From: JBNJGT01 sp046496745 | GTDB taxonomy: Archaea > Nanobdellota > Nanobdellia > Woesearchaeales > JACJVW01 | Assembly: GCA_046496745.1 (NCBI GenBank) | Contig: JAWOGQ010000056.1 | Location: 1-9,218, forward strand | DNA length: 9,218 nt | Direction of reading: 5' to 3' | In this document: in pieces, positions 7,280-9,218 of the stretch | Numbering within the stretch: position 1 is the first letter of the stretch | Layout of the letters: every line of letters starts with the position of its first letter | Notes under the pieces: generated by a model | What the model saw: only the letters and a program-made list of their open reading frames with translations | Told to the model about the DNA's origin: nothing | The model's database searches: none | Program-made: the position numbers and the translations under genes

Positions 7280-7301
7280 TTGGTCCTGATTCATTGATTG
7301 C

Positions 7302-7958
7302 ATGTGGTTCTCATCCGGAAACATATTCGAATGGAATGATACGACAGATCCTGCTAAAGTGCTTCACCATATAATGAAGCTTCCTGTTGATGGAGTGGAG
7401 CTGACTTTTGCAAGAACAAGGGAACTGTTCGCTTTTTCTCCTGATAAGCACCAGATAGCATGGCTTAAGGGAAGGGTCGGGATACACGCGCCGATGGTAA
7501 GCCGTTTTGATGAGAGCCTTGAGGGGGTAGCCGAGCGCTTGGATTACTGGTCTAAAAAGCTTAATGCACGTTATGTGGTGTTTCATCCGACAGACATGCC
7601 AGACAGGAATGTTAGGGGGATGGCTGTTGAGAACCTTTCTCCCAGGTGGAAGATAGACATCGACCAGTTTGAAAGAATCGCAGGAGACCATAAGATTGTC
7701 ATTGATGTGAGCCATGCAGTGCAGTGGGGAGAGGATGAAATAAAAAAATATGTGGAACGTTTCTATGACCGCATAACAGCTGTTCACTTCAGTTATCTTC
7801 ACAAGGGAAAGGATTTCAGGAAGTATGACTGGTTCAAGGAGGCCATACTTCCATTGAAATGGCTTTCAGTCCCTGTTGTGCTTGAAAGGCCTTTACCTGT
7901 CGGAAGCGATCTTGCCTCTGAGCTTTCTGTCTGCAAGGAGTTGCTTCATTTGAAATAG
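7302..7958 (+). CDS. Endonuclease IV / xylose-isomerase-like TIM-barrel protein (short form)
   Basis: The 218-residue protein belongs to the AP-endonuclease-2/sugar isomerase barrel superfamily. Strand-end motifs line up with endonuclease IV metal ligands: H62 in VGIHAPM, H95 in YVVFHPTDMP, E110 in VENLSPRW, D135 and H138 in IVIDVSHA, H162 in AVHFSYLHKG and E195 in VVLERPL. The D-x-H pair that completes the third zinc site of true endonuclease IV is not seen in the KGKDFRKYDW segment. At 218 residues it is also well short of the usual 280 or so. I therefore call it a metal-dependent barrel of unknown substrate; a sugar-phosphate isomerase/epimerase or a reduced AP endonuclease are both possible. 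The start is supported by the TATA-like box 26 bases upstream. The gene is divergent from the DUF2339 operon and its 3' end overlaps leuA by 13 bp. Confidence 0.85.
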   Translation: MWFSSGNIFEWNDTTDPAKVLHHIMKLPVDGVELTFARTRELFAFSPDKHQIAWLKGRVGIHAPMVSRFDESLEGVAERLDYWSKKLNARYVVFHPTDMPDRNVRGMAVENLSPRWKIDIDQFERIAGDHKIVIDVSHAVQWGEDEIKKYVERFYDRITAVHFSYLHKGKDFRKYDWFKEAILPLKWLSVPVVLERPLPVGSDLASELSVCKELLHLK

Positions 7959-9218
7959 CTTTCTATGAAGTCAAGCCTGTTGCAGCCCTGGATATACGCT
8001 TCAATCCCGCTTGTTACGATGCTATTGTGCTCACCAATACCAATCACTTCCCATCCATTCTTTGTTACTATGGCGCGGGCGTTTCCACAGGAGTTCGAAC
8101 CATTGCCTTCTGCAGCGATGGTGAAGTCCTTTATCATGTATTCCTTGTTGATGATGCCTTTTATGGCGTTGACTGCTGCATCCACCGGCCCGTTTCCCTC
8201 GGCATAGTTGGTCATGACTGTATCGTCCACCTGGAGCTTGATCACGCTTCCTATGTTTTCTTCAACAGGGACGGAATGCTCTGATATCAGCTTGTATCTT
8301 TCAGAGACATCCTTTCCGTTGAGGGCGCGGATGAAATCAGCGTCATCAGTGTAGCGGACTTCATCGCATATGGCCTTCAGGTTCTCATTTGCAGTCGCAA
8401 GCTCATCCTCAGAAAGGTCGATCCCTATGCGCCGGTAGCGTTCCCTTGCGCCGTTCTTGCCTGACTGGGCTCCGTGACCCAGCCTGCTTGTCGCGCCATA
8501 GTCAGCGGGGTCCATTATCTCGTAGGTCATCGAATCATTAAGGACTCCTGCCTGGTGTATACCTGAGCTGTGGGCGAAGGCGTTGCTTCCGACAATCGCT
8601 TTTGTAGGCTGGACCTTCATCCTGGTGGTGTATTCCAGGTTCTTGCTTGCAGCTGTTATATGGGTGGGGTCGATGTTTGTGTAGAGGATCGTATCGTTAT
8701 CCTTTATCTGCCTGGTCCTGAGATTTGCGACTATCTCTTCGAGTGCAGCATTACCTGCGCGCTCTCCTATGTTGTTGAGTGTGACCTCTGCCTGGCGGGC
8801 GCCTGCCCTGAGGCCTGCTATGGTGTTTGCTGTTGCGTTGCCTAAATCGTTGTGGGTATGAACAGACCAGATGGCAGGGGAACAACCTTCGATTGTATGG
8901 CGTATCATGCCTGCGTATTCATCAGGCTGTGCATAACCTACAGTGTCTGGAAGATTGATTATGCTTGCTCCTGCATTAATCGCTGCCTGTGCTATCTCTC
9001 TTGCAAACGAGGGGTCTGTCCTCGTGTAATCCTCAAGGCTGAACTGCACCTCATCCACGTATTGCCTGGCTTTCTCTATAGCGCTCACTGCTTTTTCCAT
9101 CACTTTTTCCCGTGTTGATGTCAGTTTTTTTTCGATGTGGATGTCGCTTGTGGCAATGAAAGTGTGTATGCGCTTCTTCTCTGCTGGTTCAATTGCTCTT
9201 GCTGCTTCTTCTATCTCT
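7946..9218 (-). CDS. leuA: 2-isopropylmalate synthase (5' end outside the window)
   Basis: LeuA condenses acetyl-CoA with 2-oxoisovalerate, the first committed step of leucine synthesis. The frame stays open to the window edge, giving about 423 visible residues. The GTG at 9103 is internal, because the codons above it read a family segment (HTFIATSDIHIEKKL). About 75-80 N-terminal residues, with the first RDG-containing strand, are missing. Visible landmarks are INLPDTVGY, the metal-binding HTH in SVHTHNDLG (about 8860-8837), the signature LNNIGERAGNAALEEIVANL, SGIHQAGVLND with YEIMDP, and a C-terminal LeuA-dimer regulatory domain (about the last 110 residues; GNGPVDAAVNAI, IKDFTIAAEG), the usual site of leucine feedback control. 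Isopropylmalate synthase is favoured over citramalate or homocitrate synthase by these overall motifs, but specificity is not certain without the N-terminus. No other leucine gene is in view. Confidence 0.93.
   Translation of the reverse strand, partial: EIEEAARAIEPAEKKRIHTFIATSDIHIEKKLTSTREKVMEKAVSAIEKARQYVDEVQFSLEDYTRTDPSFAREIAQAAINAGASIINLPDTVGYAQPDEYAGMIRHTIEGCSPAIWSVHTHNDLGNATANTIAGLRAGARQAEVTLNNIGERAGNAALEEIVANLRTRQIKDNDTILYTNIDPTHITAASKNLEYTTRMKVQPTKAIVGSNAFAHSSGIHQAGVLNDSMTYEIMDPADYGATSRLGHGAQSGKNGARERYRRIGIDLSEDELATANENLKAICDEVRYTDDADFIRALNGKDVSERYKLISEHSVPVEENIGSVIKLQVDDTVMTNYAEGNGPVDAAVNAIKGIINKEYMIKDFTIAAEGNGSNSCGNARAIVTKNGWEVIGIGEHNSIVTSGIEAYIQGCNRLDFIESYFK

Noticed and set aside
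7311..7802. 163-residue minus-strand frame opposite the barrel gene
   Set aside because: The plus-strand frame carries the complete set of barrel motifs and a promoter; the opposite frame has no recognisable pattern.
9098..9103. GTG at 9103 as the start of the leuA product
   Set aside because: The frame is open to the window edge and the codons above it encode a conserved LeuA segment (HTFIATSDIHIEKKL), so this is internal.

Overview
The window reads as archaeal chromosome. Three gene starts each have a TATA-like box centred about 26 bases upstream of the ATG, with no recognisable Shine-Dalgarno sequence. This is the arrangement expected for leaderless archaeal transcripts. The membrane and surface proteins (a CPA2 antiporter with an RCK domain, a DUF2339-like protein, a TSP3-repeat surface protein) fit a mesophilic, uncultivated-type archaeon. 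A DPANN or related lineage is a guess; nothing here fixes the phylum. The core genes on the right have roughly 45-60% GC in the lines I counted, whereas the first gene is about 25-40% GC over most of its length.

Layout. (1) Positions 8-1948 (+) encode a 646-residue protein made of seven tandem units of about 78 residues, each resembling a Cro/CI (XRE)-type helix-turn-helix, followed by a 98-residue acidic tail I cannot assign. This is the most unusual object in the window. (2) Positions 1949-2192 hold no intact gene. On the minus strand there are two hydrophobic segments in different frames that look like a broken two-helix membrane protein, plus an 8-bp inverted repeat. (3) Positions 2193-3905 (-) encode a Kef-type cation/proton antiporter with a C-terminal nucleotide-binding RCK domain, behind its own leaderless promoter. 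(4) Positions 4050-7228 (-) form a two-gene operon with a 4-bp ATGA overlap: a DUF2339-like multi-pass membrane protein, then a secreted, C-terminally anchored protein with a discoidin-like region and eight calcium-binding TSP3 units. (5) Positions 7302-7958 (+) encode a short endonuclease IV/xylose-isomerase-like TIM barrel, divergent from the operon, with the two TATA boxes back to back in a 73-bp gap. (6) Positions 7946-9218 (-) carry the 3' part of a 2-isopropylmalate synthase gene (leuA), cut by the window edge and overlapping the barrel gene tail to tail by 13 bp.

How they fit together: only the DUF2339/TSP3 pair shows direct evidence of joint expression, and both products belong to the cell envelope. 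The antiporter is a separate unit on the same strand. leuA belongs to leucine synthesis and has no pathway neighbour in view. The tandem helix-turn-helix gene stands apart in composition and looks acquired or fast-evolving. It sits beside the broken reading frame, which is consistent with a past rearrangement at that junction.
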